A DNA stretch of 64,000 bases from Chlorobaculum parvum NCIB 8327 (lineage in GTDB: Bacteria; Bacteroidota; Chlorobiia; Chlorobiales; Chlorobiaceae). This document shows, piece after piece, positions 26,949 to 35,503 of the stretch (position 1 is the first letter of the stretch; every line of letters begins with the position of its first letter). The translations under genes and the position numbers were made by a program. The stretch lies in contig NC_011027.1 in assembly GCF_000020505.1 (NCBI RefSeq), positions 976,001 to 1,040,000 on the forward strand, in the 5' to 3' direction. Below the pieces are notes generated by a model. That model worked only from the letters and a program-made list of their open reading frames with translations, had not been told where the DNA came from and ran no database searches.

Positions 26949-27764
26949 ATGAATCGATTGCTCGAACTGTTTCGCACACCGCTTCCGCATCTGACGGCGG
27001 GCAAGGCCTTGCTGCTCAGGATGCTCATGTTTCCCAATCTTTTTCTCATCAGGGTCGAAGGCGCCTCGCATCTCGAAGCGGTTGGCGGCAAGCCCTGCAT
27101 CTTTGCGTTCAATCATAACAATGCGTTCGAGTCGCTGTTTGTGCCGGTGCTGCTCTTTTACCTGCGCGGTGGGCGGACGGTGAGTTTCGTGATCGACTGG
27201 ATGTTCGGGCGGTTGCCGGTCATCGGCTGGATGATGAACCTTATCGATCCGGTCTATGTCCACCACAAGCGCTCCACCATGCCATTTCTCGAACGAACCC
27301 GCCTGCGGGAGGCTTCGTCGTCGAGCCGCGGAGAGTGCATCGGGCGGCTCGCTTCGGGGAAGAGTATCGGCATTTTTCCCGAAGGCACGCGCAATCCCGA
27401 TCCTTCCACGCTGCTAAAAGCCAAGCCGGGTATCGGCTACATCGCGCTCGAATCGGGCGCTCCAGTGCTGCCGGTAGGCATCGACTTTATCGCGAGCGGC
27501 AAGCGCAACCGTGTGCCCTCCATCGGGCGCATCGTGGTGCGTTTCGGTCGTCCCATGCAGTTCGAAGAGGAGCTTTCCAACTACCGTTCGCTGCCCGCTG
27601 AGGGCCAGAGAGTCCGCAAAAGTGAGCTTGCGCGGGAGGTGGCCGAACAGGTCATGCTCTCCATTTCGGTGCTGTGCGGCAAGGTGTATCCGCACGGCGG
27701 CCGTGAGGAATCTGAATCTATCACAAACGACAACCAAACCATGGAGGCTTTATGTCCCTCATAA
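26949..27764 (+). CDS. 1-acylglycerol-3-phosphate acyltransferase-like (PlsC family)
   Basis: A 271-aa membrane-associated acyltransferase of the PlsC/LPLAT family, predicted to transfer an acyl chain to a lysophospholipid or similar acceptor. The catalytic block reads FNHNNAFESL at about residue 55. This is HX4E rather than the usual HX4D, a conservative but notable change. Downstream blocks are present: FPEGTRNPDPSTLLKAKPG (~145) and APVLPVGIDF (~173). Hydrophobic N-terminal segments (LLLRMLMFPNLFLI) fit interfacial membrane binding. The 3' end overlaps the following GNAT gene by 13 nt. A role in aminolipid synthesis together with that gene is inference. Confidence 0.8.
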   Translation: MNRLLELFRTPLPHLTAGKALLLRMLMFPNLFLIRVEGASHLEAVGGKPCIFAFNHNNAFESLFVPVLLFYLRGGRTVSFVIDWMFGRLPVIGWMMNLIDPVYVHHKRSTMPFLERTRLREASSSSRGECIGRLASGKSIGIFPEGTRNPDPSTLLKAKPGIGYIALESGAPVLPVGIDFIASGKRNRVPSIGRIVVRFGRPMQFEEELSNYRSLPAEGQRVRKSELAREVAEQVMLSISVLCGKVYPHGGREESESITNDNQTMEALCPS

Positions 27765-28420
27765 CCGTTTCGAAGGTGCTGTCGTCCCGTGACCGGCTCG
27801 ATGCTCTTTCGGTGATCGAGGAGGTGTTTGTCCGGGAAAAGCAGTGGATGCAGGAGATCGAAGAGCAGATTCCGCACGAGTTGGCCGGAAACCAGCAGTT
27901 TTCGTGGTTCCTTGCCAGAGTGGGAGGCAAGCCCGCGGGCATCATGCGCCTCTATTACGATCCGTCGCTGGAGCTTCCCGAATCGTGCCAGGCGCGCTTT
28001 GAGCCGGGCATCGATCTCGAAACCCTCAAGGCGGCAGGGCAGTATGTGGAGATAGGTCGTTTCATGATTCGTCCGCAGTTCAGGCGGCAGTACCGGGTCG
28101 CCCTGCGCCTCATGCGGGCCGCAACGGCTGAGGTGGTCGAACGTGGCTACACGCACTTCATCACTGACGTGTTCAAGGGCGAGGAGCACTCGCCGCTGAA
28201 CTTTCACACCCGCGTGCTGGGGTTCGAGGTGATCGGCAGCCATCTGTTCGGTGAGCTCAATTGCAGCTCGACGCGCATCATCCTGACGCTCGATATTCTC
28301 AAACTCTACAACCGCATCAAGGACAGCCGTAGCCGATTGTATCAGGAGCTTGCGGAAGGATTGCGCGGCAAGATCGAAGTTGCGTATGCCAAACGGCGCG
28401 GCTTCAGACCGCAGGTCTGA
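27752..28420 (+). CDS. GNAT-like N-acyltransferase
   Basis: This 222-aa protein has an N-acyl-amino-acid-synthase/OlsB-like GNAT pattern. It contains AGIMRLYYDPS, a long acidic insertion, then the central strand-helix pair YVEIGRFMIRPQFRRQYRVALRLMRAA (residues ~96-122). The QFRRQYRVA part takes the place of the acyl-CoA pyrophosphate-binding loop. This is followed by FITDVFKGEEHSPLNFHTRVLGFEVIG. The C-terminal 40 residues are a basic helix. There is no membrane segment. The start overlaps the end of the PlsC-like gene by 13 nt, so the two are translationally coupled. An N-acyltransferase/O-acyltransferase pair is how ornithine-type lipids are made in other bacteria (OlsB/OlsA). The acceptor here is unknown. 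Confidence 0.65.
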   Translation: MSLITVSKVLSSRDRLDALSVIEEVFVREKQWMQEIEEQIPHELAGNQQFSWFLARVGGKPAGIMRLYYDPSLELPESCQARFEPGIDLETLKAAGQYVEIGRFMIRPQFRRQYRVALRLMRAATAEVVERGYTHFITDVFKGEEHSPLNFHTRVLGFEVIGSHLFGELNCSSTRIILTLDILKLYNRIKDSRSRLYQELAEGLRGKIEVAYAKRRGFRPQV

Positions 28421-28539
28421 ACGGGAACGGGAAAAAATCAGGGTTTCGGTGTTTTCCGGCCCCGCTTTTGAGTCGGATAGAGGGGTATCGTCTGTATTTC
28501 ATCTATACAAAAGCTGTTATTAACAATCTCTTTTCACTG

Positions 28540-28568
28540 CCTTAACAGTTCCTCAACAATTAACAGCG
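28540..28568 (+). promoter_or_regulatory. candidate Pho-box-like tandem repeat upstream of porin gene
   Basis: CCTTAAC-agtt-CCTCAAC-aatt-AACAGCG: two good and one weak 7-mer with 4-nt spacers. A further TTAACA at 28520 lies exactly 22 bp before that at 28542, in the same 11-bp register. The array ends about 95 nt before the porin ATG. The arrangement matches PhoB/PhoP-type direct repeats; visual assignment. Confidence 0.45.
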
Positions 28569-28662
28569 TAGATTAATGGCCATAAAAGGAGGGGCGCACT
28601 CCTCCGTGTTCAATCAGTTTTTCTCACAGCACAAAACAGCACAACACACAAAAGCTCTTATT

Positions 28663-29718
28663 ATGAAAAAAACTCTCTTTTTTGTAGCGCTTGCAACCGC
28701 TATGGGTTTCAACAACGCTCAGGCGGTTGATTGGGACTGGAAAGGTGATATCCGTTACCGTTACGAATCCAAGATCCAGGAGGATCAGGATCATAGCCGC
28801 GATCGTCATCGTATCCGTGTCCGTTTCGGTATGAACGCCTGGATCAACGAAGAGCTGTCCGCTGGTCTGCGTCTTGCTACCGGTGACGAGGATGATCCGA
28901 TCTCCCGCAACCAGACTCTCACGAATAATTTTGGCGGGAAGAACATCATGCTCGATGAGGCTTACATCAACTACCATCCGATGATGTTCGATGGCGATGT
29001 GAACCTGCTTCTCGGTAAGCGCGAGACCAAGAGCACCCTCTTTGTCGAGGATGATCTGCTCTGGGACGGCGACCTGACCCTGGAAGGTATCACCCTCCAG
29101 TATGGCAAGGATATCAACGGCAAGCAGAAGAGCGGTTTCGGCGCGATTGCCGGCTGGTACTCGATTAATGAAAGCAAGTCCGAGGGTGATCCTTACTTTG
29201 TTTCGCTTCAGGGTGCTTACAAAGGCGAAGCCAGCGATCTCAAGTACGACCTCGGTGTCGGTTACCATGATTTTGTGCACTACATGCCCGGTTACGACTT
29301 GAACATCGTCGAGTTCTTCGGCAGCATCGGTGGCGATCTTACCGAAACCGTGCCGTGGAAGCTCTATGGCCAGTATGCTTTCAACACCGCTTCGCATGAC
29401 GATAATTTCTTCATTGATGACAGTGAGCGTGACGGTTATCTGGTCGGTCTGAAGATCGGCAAGGCCAAGAAGCCGGGGCAGATCGAAGGTTCAGTTGAGT
29501 ATGTGCACCTCGAAAGCGATGCTGTTGCTTCCGAGTTCACCGATTCGGATCGTAACGGTGGTGGTACCAACTGCGAGGGCATCAAGCTCAACGCGAAATA
29601 TCAGTTGATCCAGAACATGACGCTCGGTGTGACCTACTTCAACTTCAACGATATCACCGGCCCTGACAAGGATCTGACCAATCACCTCCTGCAGGCTGAC
29701 GTTGTCGTGAAGTTCTAA
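28663..29718 (+). CDS. outer-membrane porin, probably phosphate-responsive
   Basis: This 351-aa precursor starts at the ATG at 28663, where a signal peptide begins (MKKTLFFVALATAMGFNNAQA, shown as MKKTLFFVALATA then MGFNNAQA, cleaved before VDWDWKG). The in-frame upstream ATG at 28576 would bury the signal peptide and is rejected. The mature part consists of alternating amphipathic beta strands (DIRYRYESK, IRVRFGMNAWINEELSAGLRLATG) and ends in VVVKF, the terminal aromatic used for outer-membrane insertion. Loops are rich in Asp/Glu. It is probably a 16-stranded porin. Its place before two pstS genes and behind a Pho-box-like array suggests phosphate uptake under starvation. Ion selectivity cannot be read from the sequence. 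Confidence 0.82.
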   Translation: MKKTLFFVALATAMGFNNAQAVDWDWKGDIRYRYESKIQEDQDHSRDRHRIRVRFGMNAWINEELSAGLRLATGDEDDPISRNQTLTNNFGGKNIMLDEAYINYHPMMFDGDVNLLLGKRETKSTLFVEDDLLWDGDLTLEGITLQYGKDINGKQKSGFGAIAGWYSINESKSEGDPYFVSLQGAYKGEASDLKYDLGVGYHDFVHYMPGYDLNIVEFFGSIGGDLTETVPWKLYGQYAFNTASHDDNFFIDDSERDGYLVGLKIGKAKKPGQIEGSVEYVHLESDAVASEFTDSDRNGGGTNCEGIKLNAKYQLIQNMTLGVTYFNFNDITGPDKDLTNHLLQADVVVKF

Positions 29719-29798
29719 GATTCTTTAACTGCTGTTCTTTTTGTGTGTAATGTTCTTTCCGTTGGGTGGGTGTGTGGTGCTCATCCGGATTGCTGCAA

Positions 29799-29830
29799 AG
29801 GCCGCCCGGGTATGGCCGGGCGACCTTTTT
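29799..29830 (+). terminator. rho-independent terminator after the porin gene
   Basis: GGCCGCCCGGG (29800-29810) pairs with GCCGGGCGACC (29815-29825) with one internal mismatch, followed by TTTTT. It ends the porin transcript about 100 nt after its stop, so the first pstS gene probably has its own promoter or receives read-through. Confidence 0.8.
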
Positions 29831-29906
29831 CGGAGATCGGCAGCATGGTGTCTATGAAAAGATTCTATTTCAAAACAAACCAATCATCTAACCAGGGATT
29901 ATCATT

Positions 29907-30725
29907 ATGAACCTGCTTAAGAAAATCGTTTTCGGTGCAGCTGTTATGGGCCTCATGGGTACCGGTAGCGCTTCCGCCGCCGGCAAGATCACCCTCGACG
30001 GTTCGACCACCGTTGGCCCGATCGCCAAGGCTTTCGCTGCCTACTACACCAAGAAGACCGGTGTTGACGTGACCGTCAGCGAGTCCGGTTCCGGTAACGG
30101 CGCCAAGAGCCTCATTAACGGCACTTGCGACATCGCCAACATGTCTCGCGCGATGAAGGATAACGAGATTGCTGCCGCCAAGTCGAAAGGCGTCAACCCG
30201 GTCGAGCACGTCGTTGCGCTCGACGGTATCGCCATCATCGTGCACCCCGGCAACAGGGTTGCTGCTCTCAGCCGCGCCCAGATTCGCGATATCTACTCCG
30301 GCAAAGTGCGCAACTGGAGCCAGGTCGGTGGCCCGAACGCTCCGATCGTCATGATCCAGCGTGAGTCGAACAGCGGTACCCAGGACTCCTTCAAGCACCT
30401 CGTTATGGGCAAAGAGGCTCCGATTTCGAAGCGTGCCGAAACCCAGGCCAGCAACGGCGCCGTCAAGAGCCGTGTTGCTTCGACCCCGACTGCTGTCGGT
30501 TTTGTCGGCCTCGGTTATGTTGACTCTTCGGTCAAAGCCCTCGCCGTTGATGGCGTCGAGCCGACTGTCGCGACGGTCAAGGCTGCCAAATACCCGGTTG
30601 CCCGCCCGCTCTTTATGTACACCAATGGCCAGCCGACCGGCGACGTGAAAGCGTTCATCGATCTGCCGAAAACCGAAGATGGCAAGAAGATGATCAGCGA
30701 GATCGGTTTCGTCAATAAGTACTGA
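29907..30725 (+). CDS. pstS: phosphate ABC transporter substrate-binding protein PstS (copy 1)
   Basis: A 272-aa periplasmic phosphate-binding protein with signal peptide MNLLKKIVFGAAVMGLMGTGSASA. The mature N-terminus KITLDGSTTVGPIAKAF carries the first phosphate loop. SESGSGNGAKSLINGTCDIANMSR contains the second (residues ~55-78, written here as SESGSGNGAKSL then INGTCDIANMSR). QRESNSGTQDSF (~152) is the third. It belongs to the short PstS family of about 270 residues. The stop is followed by a strong terminator, separating it from the second copy and the transporter genes. It captures phosphate in the periplasm and delivers it to PstCA. Confidence 0.95.
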   Translation: MNLLKKIVFGAAVMGLMGTGSASAAGKITLDGSTTVGPIAKAFAAYYTKKTGVDVTVSESGSGNGAKSLINGTCDIANMSRAMKDNEIAAAKSKGVNPVEHVVALDGIAIIVHPGNRVAALSRAQIRDIYSGKVRNWSQVGGPNAPIVMIQRESNSGTQDSFKHLVMGKEAPISKRAETQASNGAVKSRVASTPTAVGFVGLGYVDSSVKALAVDGVEPTVATVKAAKYPVARPLFMYTNGQPTGDVKAFIDLPKTEDGKKMISEIGFVNKY

Positions 30726-30763
30726 TTCTTCGACCTCACAGCGAAGCATCATGTCTTTTCTCT

Positions 30764-30801
30764 GCGGAAGCCTGCTTTCATCGGCAGACTTCCGTTTTTT
30801 G
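30764..30801 (+). terminator. terminator between the two pstS genes
   Basis: CGGAAGCCTGC (30765-30775) and GCAGACTTCCG (30784-30794) form a stem with one mismatch and an 8-nt loop, followed by six T. It would allow copy 1 of pstS to be expressed apart from, or far above, the downstream pst operon. Confidence 0.8.
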
Positions 30802-31005
30802 TCTGTAAAACATGGGGAATGCGAACCGTTTTTACACGATTGAGCCGCTCATCATTCCGTTGTCATTAACGAGCACAGCGTGGCCGATGATGCAGTTTGT
30901 AAAAGAAGGGGCGCATTGGTTAAATTCCGGCACATTAAACGCCCTCGACGCATCGGTTGTGCCGGGAGCGGTTTTCAACGACGAGTTAACGAGATGGAGA
31001 ATTGA

Positions 31006-31821
31006 ATGAGAAGAACTGGAATGGTATTGTTGCTGCTGGGAATGCTGATCGCCTGGGGTGGAAGTCCTGAGGCGGTTGCCAAGGGAATCATGATCGACGG
31101 ATCGACCACCGTCGGCCCGATTTCCAAATCTTTCGCGGCACTGTTTATGAAAAAGTACAAAGTGCCGGTGACGGTCAGCGAATCCGGCTCGGGCAATGGC
31201 GCCAAGAGCCTTATCAACGGCAGCTGCGATATTGCCGACATGTCCCGCTCGATGAAGCCGCAGGAGCTTGCGGCAGCTAAGGCCAAGGGCATCAACCCGG
31301 TTGCGCATGTGGCGGCTCTCGACGGCATCGCCATGGTTGTGCATCCTTCCAATCCCGTGCGTTCACTTACCAAAACGCAAATTGCCGATATCTATACCGG
31401 CAGGGTGACCAACTGGCGTCAGGTGGGCGGCCCCAACTTTCCGGTCGTGGTCATTCAGCGTGAATCCAACAGCGGTACCCAGGAGACTTTCAGGGAGCTC
31501 GTGCTCGACAAGCGCAAGGTGGTTCGCAGCGCCGAAACGCAGGCCAGCAATGGCGCGGTCAAGAATCGCGTCTCCCAGACGCGCGGAGCCATCGGCTTTC
31601 TTGGCCTCGGCTATGTGGATTCTTCCGTCAAGCCGATTGCGGTCAACAAGGTGATGCCTTCGGTCGCAACGGTCAAAAACAACACCTATCCTCTTTCCCG
31701 TCCTTTGTTTATGTACACCAACGGCACGCCTAAAGGGATGGTCGCCAAATTCATCGATCTGCCTAAAACGCCGGATGGTAAAAGGATTATCCGCGAGTTG
31801 GGTTTCGTTCCTAAATACTGA
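31006..31821 (+). CDS. pstS: phosphate ABC transporter substrate-binding protein PstS (copy 2)
   Basis: This 271-aa paralogue of the upstream PstS is colinear along its whole length, with IDGSTTVGPISKSF, SESGSGNGAKSLINGSCDIA, QRESNSGTQETF and the same C-terminus (PDGKRIIRELGFVPKY). The signal peptide is MRRTGMVLLLLGMLIAWGGSPEAVA; residues 1-13 are MRRTGMVLLLLGM. All phosphate-contacting loop residues seen in copy 1 are kept, so it should bind phosphate. It is the copy linked to pstC (262-nt gap with a hairpin). Two binding proteins may differ in affinity or expression level. Confidence 0.93.
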   Translation: MRRTGMVLLLLGMLIAWGGSPEAVAKGIMIDGSTTVGPISKSFAALFMKKYKVPVTVSESGSGNGAKSLINGSCDIADMSRSMKPQELAAAKAKGINPVAHVAALDGIAMVVHPSNPVRSLTKTQIADIYTGRVTNWRQVGGPNFPVVVIQRESNSGTQETFRELVLDKRKVVRSAETQASNGAVKNRVSQTRGAIGFLGLGYVDSSVKPIAVNKVMPSVATVKNNTYPLSRPLFMYTNGTPKGMVAKFIDLPKTPDGKRIIRELGFVPKY

Positions 31822-31861
31822 ATTTGGTTATCAATTCTTGCGTTCACTCTTCGCCGTGGCG

Positions 31862-31890
31862 GCAGGCTCCGTTTCACCGTGCGAGCCTGC
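31862..31890 (+). other. intergenic hairpin between pstS copy 2 and pstC
   Basis: GCAGGCTC (31862-31869) and GAGCCTGC (31883-31890) form a perfect 8-bp stem with a 13-nt loop and no following T-run. It is more likely a processing or mRNA-stability element that sets PstS above PstC than a full terminator. Confidence 0.45.
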
Positions 31891-32083
31891 TACCGGTTGA
31901 GCTGCTTTGAAGAGTGAATGTTCCCGAATTGTAACAATCCATCCTTTTTTTCTTTGCCTTCCAGCGTGTAGATTTGAGCGGCCTTAAACAGTATCATTTT
32001 GTTTATGATTGTAAGACGTGCCGCTCATATGTTTCCTGTCGAAGTAACGCGAACGGACCACAAACCTGCAAAACCGCAACGGT

Positions 32084-33247
32084 ATGAGTGATGAAGTAAA
32101 ACCAACCCAGGGCAGGTCGTCCGCATTCGTGGTCAGCGAACAAAAGCGCAAGACCCAGAAGTTCAAGCAGAAGACCGGTGAAGGAGTGCTGTTACTGATC
32201 GCTTCGTTCGTGGCGATTGTCGTGCTCTTCATCTTCTGGTTCGTGGCGCGTGATGCGGTACCATTCTTCCAGCTCAGGGGCTTCAGGGAGTTTTTCACCA
32301 GCACCAATTGGTATCCCGCAGATGATCCTGCGGAGTTCGGCGCACTGGCCATTATCTACGGTAGTGTTATGGTAACGGCCGGCTCGGCACTGCTTGCCGT
32401 GCCGATGGGCGTCATCGCTTCGATCTGTCTCTCCGATATTCTTCCTTTCTCGGTTCGCCAGTACGTCAAGCCGGTCATCGAAATGCTGGCGGCTATTCCA
32501 TCAGTTGCCTACGGCTTTTTCGCCCTCGTCGTGTTTGCGCCGCTGCTTCAGAACTACGGTGGCCCGATTCTGATGTGGACCTGGTGGGTTATTTCAGCGC
32601 CATTCCTGCTGATCGCGGTGATCGTTGTCGCCGAACTGATGACTGCCTCGATAGCCGATGAGTCAAAGAAAAAGAGGGCCACGCTTGTTACCGGCCTGGT
32701 GCTCGGCGCGATCTCCCTCGGCTTCCTTTATTTTGTGGGCAACAAGTTGAACAGCCTCACCATTCTCAGTGGCACCAACGCTCTGAACGTGTCGATCATC
32801 CTGAGCTTCATGGCTCTGCCGACCATCGTCAGCGTTTCCGAAGATGCGTTGCAGGCGGTCGGGCGCGATCTTCGCGAGGGCAGCTACGCGCTTGGCGCAA
32901 CCAGGGCTGAGACCATCGTGAAGACGATTCTTCCGGCGGCCAGCAGCGGCATTCTCGCCGCGGTCATTCTCGGCATCATGCGCGCCCTTGGCGAGACGAT
33001 GGTGGTCTGGATGGCGTCGGGTAACTCGTCAAGCATTCCCGTGCCTTTCTACAACTATCTCGATTCGGTTCGAACCCTGACGGCCACGATCGCCGGTGAC
33101 ATGGGCGAGGCCGACCAGGTGACCGGTTCGGCGAGGTTCCATGTGCTGTTCGCGATGGGCCTGTTGCTGCTCGTTGTCAGCTTTGTGAGTAACCTCATCA
33201 GTGAGCGCATTGTCGTCCGGCAGCGCAAGATTCTTTCCGGTCAGTGA
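32084..33247 (+). CDS. pstC: phosphate ABC transporter permease PstC
   Basis: A 387-aa inner-membrane permease with six main hydrophobic segments and an N-terminal cytoplasmic tail rich in Lys/Gln. Segment 1 is GVLLLIASFVAIVVLFIFWF. The ABC-permease coupling loop is EGSYALGATRAETIVKTILP (about residues 265-284), which contacts PstB. A polar stretch with a further hydrophobic helix near residues 185-220 (ADESKKKRATLVTGLVLGAI) interrupts the permease fold and makes the protein longer than the ~310-residue E. coli PstC. It starts the transporter part of the operon pstC-pstA-pstB-phoU, with a 28-nt gap to pstA. Confidence 0.93.
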   Translation: MSDEVKPTQGRSSAFVVSEQKRKTQKFKQKTGEGVLLLIASFVAIVVLFIFWFVARDAVPFFQLRGFREFFTSTNWYPADDPAEFGALAIIYGSVMVTAGSALLAVPMGVIASICLSDILPFSVRQYVKPVIEMLAAIPSVAYGFFALVVFAPLLQNYGGPILMWTWWVISAPFLLIAVIVVAELMTASIADESKKKRATLVTGLVLGAISLGFLYFVGNKLNSLTILSGTNALNVSIILSFMALPTIVSVSEDALQAVGRDLREGSYALGATRAETIVKTILPAASSGILAAVILGIMRALGETMVVWMASGNSSSIPVPFYNYLDSVRTLTATIAGDMGEADQVTGSARFHVLFAMGLLLLVVSFVSNLISERIVVRQRKILSGQ

Positions 33248-33275
33248 GGCCCAATCAAACCAATGAAGTGAACGT

Positions 33276-34622
33276 ATGAATCTCGGTACCAGAAAGCTTC
33301 TCGACCGCTCCTTCACAGCCCTCGGCTTCGGGTCGATCGTGATCATGGGTCTGGCGCTGCTTGTCGTGCTTGCTCCCATTGCCTCCAAAGGCATCGGCGC
33401 GATTGTTTTCAAAGGAACGATCGAGCATCGCAAACTCCTGCTAAACGAGTTCCATCGCGGAGATGCCGCCAAAATCGGCAAGGAGGAGGCCAGCGCCAAC
33501 GAGTATCGCCAGAAGGTATTCGACATGCTCAGCGAGTTCGATCAGGAACTCGACGGGATGGATTATGAACAGCAGTCGAAGTATCGCGGCAATTACGATC
33601 AGGTCAAAACTGCGCTGCGAGGTCTCTTCGGCCCGCTGCCCGGCGATACCGAGCCTGCCCTGACAAGGTTCCGCTACGGCCAGACCCGGTGGGACAAGGC
33701 TGAGGAAAAACTCCACGACCTGCTCTACGAACAGAAGTGGGACTACTCCAACCCTGACGTGATCGCCAAGCCTTACGACGTCAGCCGCGCGGCGGAATTC
33801 GAGGGTACTTCGTTAGTTAAGCTCTTCTCCTACGTCGAGGAGAACCTCGACAAGATGATGCTTCCCGAGTGGACGGTTTACTGGGGCTTCATCACCGATA
33901 AATCGATCGATGCGCACTTTTTTGGCGGCATCTGGCCTGAAATCCAGGGCACCATTTTCCTTGCCATCGGCGCGATGGTGTTTGCCTTTCCGCTGGGTGT
34001 CATTGCGGCGGTTTATTTTACCGAATATGCGAAAGATGGATTCCTGACCAGCATGTTGCGCAGTGCCAACAGTACGCTGGCCGGTGTGCCGAGCATCGTG
34101 TTCGGTCTGTTCGGTCTGGCCTTTTTCATCAATACCCTGCACGTTTCACACTCAAAAAGTGTGCTGGCCGGTTCGCTGACGCTGGCCATCATGATTCTGC
34201 CGACCATCATCCGCGCTGCTGAAGAGGCGATTCTGGCCGTACCGAAGACCTACAAGGAGGCCTCGCTCGGGCTCGGTTCCACCAAGTGGAATACGATCGT
34301 TACGGTGATTCTTCCGGCGGCCTTGCCGGGCATTCTGACCGGCGGCGTCATCAGCCTCGGCAGAGCAGCGGGCGAGACTGCGCCGATTATCTTTACGGCT
34401 GCCGTCAGCGTCGGTGCTGCCATCGGGCTCGGCGACGTGCTGAATTCACCGACACCTGCACTTTCGTGGAATATTTACAATCTTGCAAGTGAGCATGAAG
34501 CTGCCGCCGAGATTCGCCATGTCCAGTACGGCATGGTGCTCTCTCTGGTAACCATCGTCCTTCTGCTCAACCTGAGCGCAATCATTCTCAGGGCGCGCAT
34601 ATCCAAAAAACTTAAAGGGTGA
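33276..34622 (+). CDS. pstA: phosphate ABC transporter permease PstA with periplasmic insertion
   Basis: A 448-aa inner-membrane permease paired with PstC. After the first membrane helix ([19 protein letters not shown], residues ~19-37) there is a hydrophilic stretch of ~160 residues, highly charged and helical ([20 protein letters not shown]). The remaining permease helices start at about residue 225 ([20 protein letters not shown]). The coupling loop is [20 protein letters not shown] (~326-345). E. coli PstA is about 296 residues, so the insertion accounts for the extra size, and it should lie in the periplasm next to the PstS docking face. The gene ends 5 nt before the pstB ATG. Confidence 0.93.
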   Translation: MNLGTRKLLDRSFTALGFGSIVIMGLALLVVLAPIASKGIGAIVFKGTIEHRKLLLNEFHRGDAAKIGKEEASANEYRQKVFDMLSEFDQELDGMDYEQQSKYRGNYDQVKTALRGLFGPLPGDTEPALTRFRYGQTRWDKAEEKLHDLLYEQKWDYSNPDVIAKPYDVSRAAEFEGTSLVKLFSYVEENLDKMMLPEWTVYWGFITDKSIDAHFFGGIWPEIQGTIFLAIGAMVFAFPLGVIAAVYFTEYAKDGFLTSMLRSANSTLAGVPSIVFGLFGLAFFINTLHVSHSKSVLAGSLTLAIMILPTIIRAAEEAILAVPKTYKEASLGLGSTKWNTIVTVILPAALPGILTGGVISLGRAAGETAPIIFTAAVSVGAAIGLGDVLNSPTPALSWNIYNLASEHEAAAEIRHVQYGMVLSLVTIVLLLNLSAIILRARISKKLKG

Positions 34623-34627
34623 GACTC

Positions 34628-35485
34628 ATGCCAATGGCACTCGAAGCAACCGATACCAAGAAAAAGAGCAACGGTTCACCTGCGCTCGATATTTATCTTC
34701 CTCCTGAGCGAAAGAAGATCGATGATGGTGGCAAACCTCACGTTATGGCCAAGAACTTTTCGATCTATTACGGAGAGTTCGAAGCGGTCAAGAAGGTCAA
34801 TGCCGATATTCTCTCGAAGTACGTGACGGCTATCATTGGCCCCAGCGGCTGCGGCAAGAGTACCTTCCTTCGTTCCATCAACCGGATGAACGATCTGATT
34901 CCGAATTGCCACACCACCGGCGCGCTGATGTTTGATGGCGAGGATGTTTATGGTAAATTCACCGATGAAGTGCTCCTGCGCAAGAAGATCGGCATGGTGT
35001 TCCAGAAGCCGAATCCCTTCCCGAAATCGATCTTCGACAACATCGCCTACGGTCCGCGCCTGCATGGCGTGAGAGATCGCAAGACGCTCGAAGGCATCGT
35101 CGAACAGAGCCTTCGCAAGGCTGCGCTCTGGGACGAGGTCAGCGACCGGCTCGACAAGAACGCTCTCGGCTTGTCCGGTGGACAGCAGCAGCGCCTCTGC
35201 GTTGCCCGCACCCTTGCCGTCGAACCGGAGATTCTGCTGCTCGACGAACCGACCTCTGCGCTCGACCCGAAGGCTACGGCCAAGATCGAGGATCTGATTC
35301 AGGAGCTTCGCGGAAGCTATACCATCATGATTGTGACGCACAACATGCAGCAGGCTTCACGCGTTTCGGACCACACGATGTTCTTCTACGAAGGTGTTCT
35401 CGTGGAACATGCGCCTACAAGCGAGTTGTTTACCAGGCCGAAAGATCAAATGACCGAGGATTACATAACCGGAAGATTCAGCTAA
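34628..35485 (+). CDS. pstB: phosphate ABC transporter ATP-binding protein PstB
   Basis: This 285-aa ATPase energises phosphate import. It has Walker [10 protein letters not shown] (~73-81), the Q-loop in [12 protein letters not shown] (~125), signature LSGGQQQR (~183), Walker [14 protein letters not shown] (~203) and switch histidine VTHNMQQA (~237). I use the ATG at 34628, which has GGGTGAG as a ribosome site and lies 5 nt after the pstA stop. An in-frame GTG at 34619 overlapping that stop is possible. About 35 N-terminal residues precede the ABC fold, slightly longer than E. coli PstB. phoU follows after 18 nt. Confidence 0.95.
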   Translation: MPMALEATDTKKKSNGSPALDIYLPPERKKIDDGGKPHVMAKNFSIYYGEFEAVKKVNADILSKYVTAIIGPSGCGKSTFLRSINRMNDLIPNCHTTGALMFDGEDVYGKFTDEVLLRKKIGMVFQKPNPFPKSIFDNIAYGPRLHGVRDRKTLEGIVEQSLRKAALWDEVSDRLDKNALGLSGGQQQRLCVARTLAVEPEILLLDEPTSALDPKATAKIEDLIQELRGSYTIMIVTHNMQQASRVSDHTMFFYEGVLVEHAPTSELFTRPKDQMTEDYITGRFS

Positions 35486-35503
35486 CGAAACTCTACCACT
35501 CCC

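Noticed and set aside
26943-29720. Upstream in-frame starts for the porin (28576) and HAD phosphatase (26208)
   Set aside because: They would bury a signal peptide (porin) or run through another gene in the wrong frame (HAD); the internal ATG starts fit the families.
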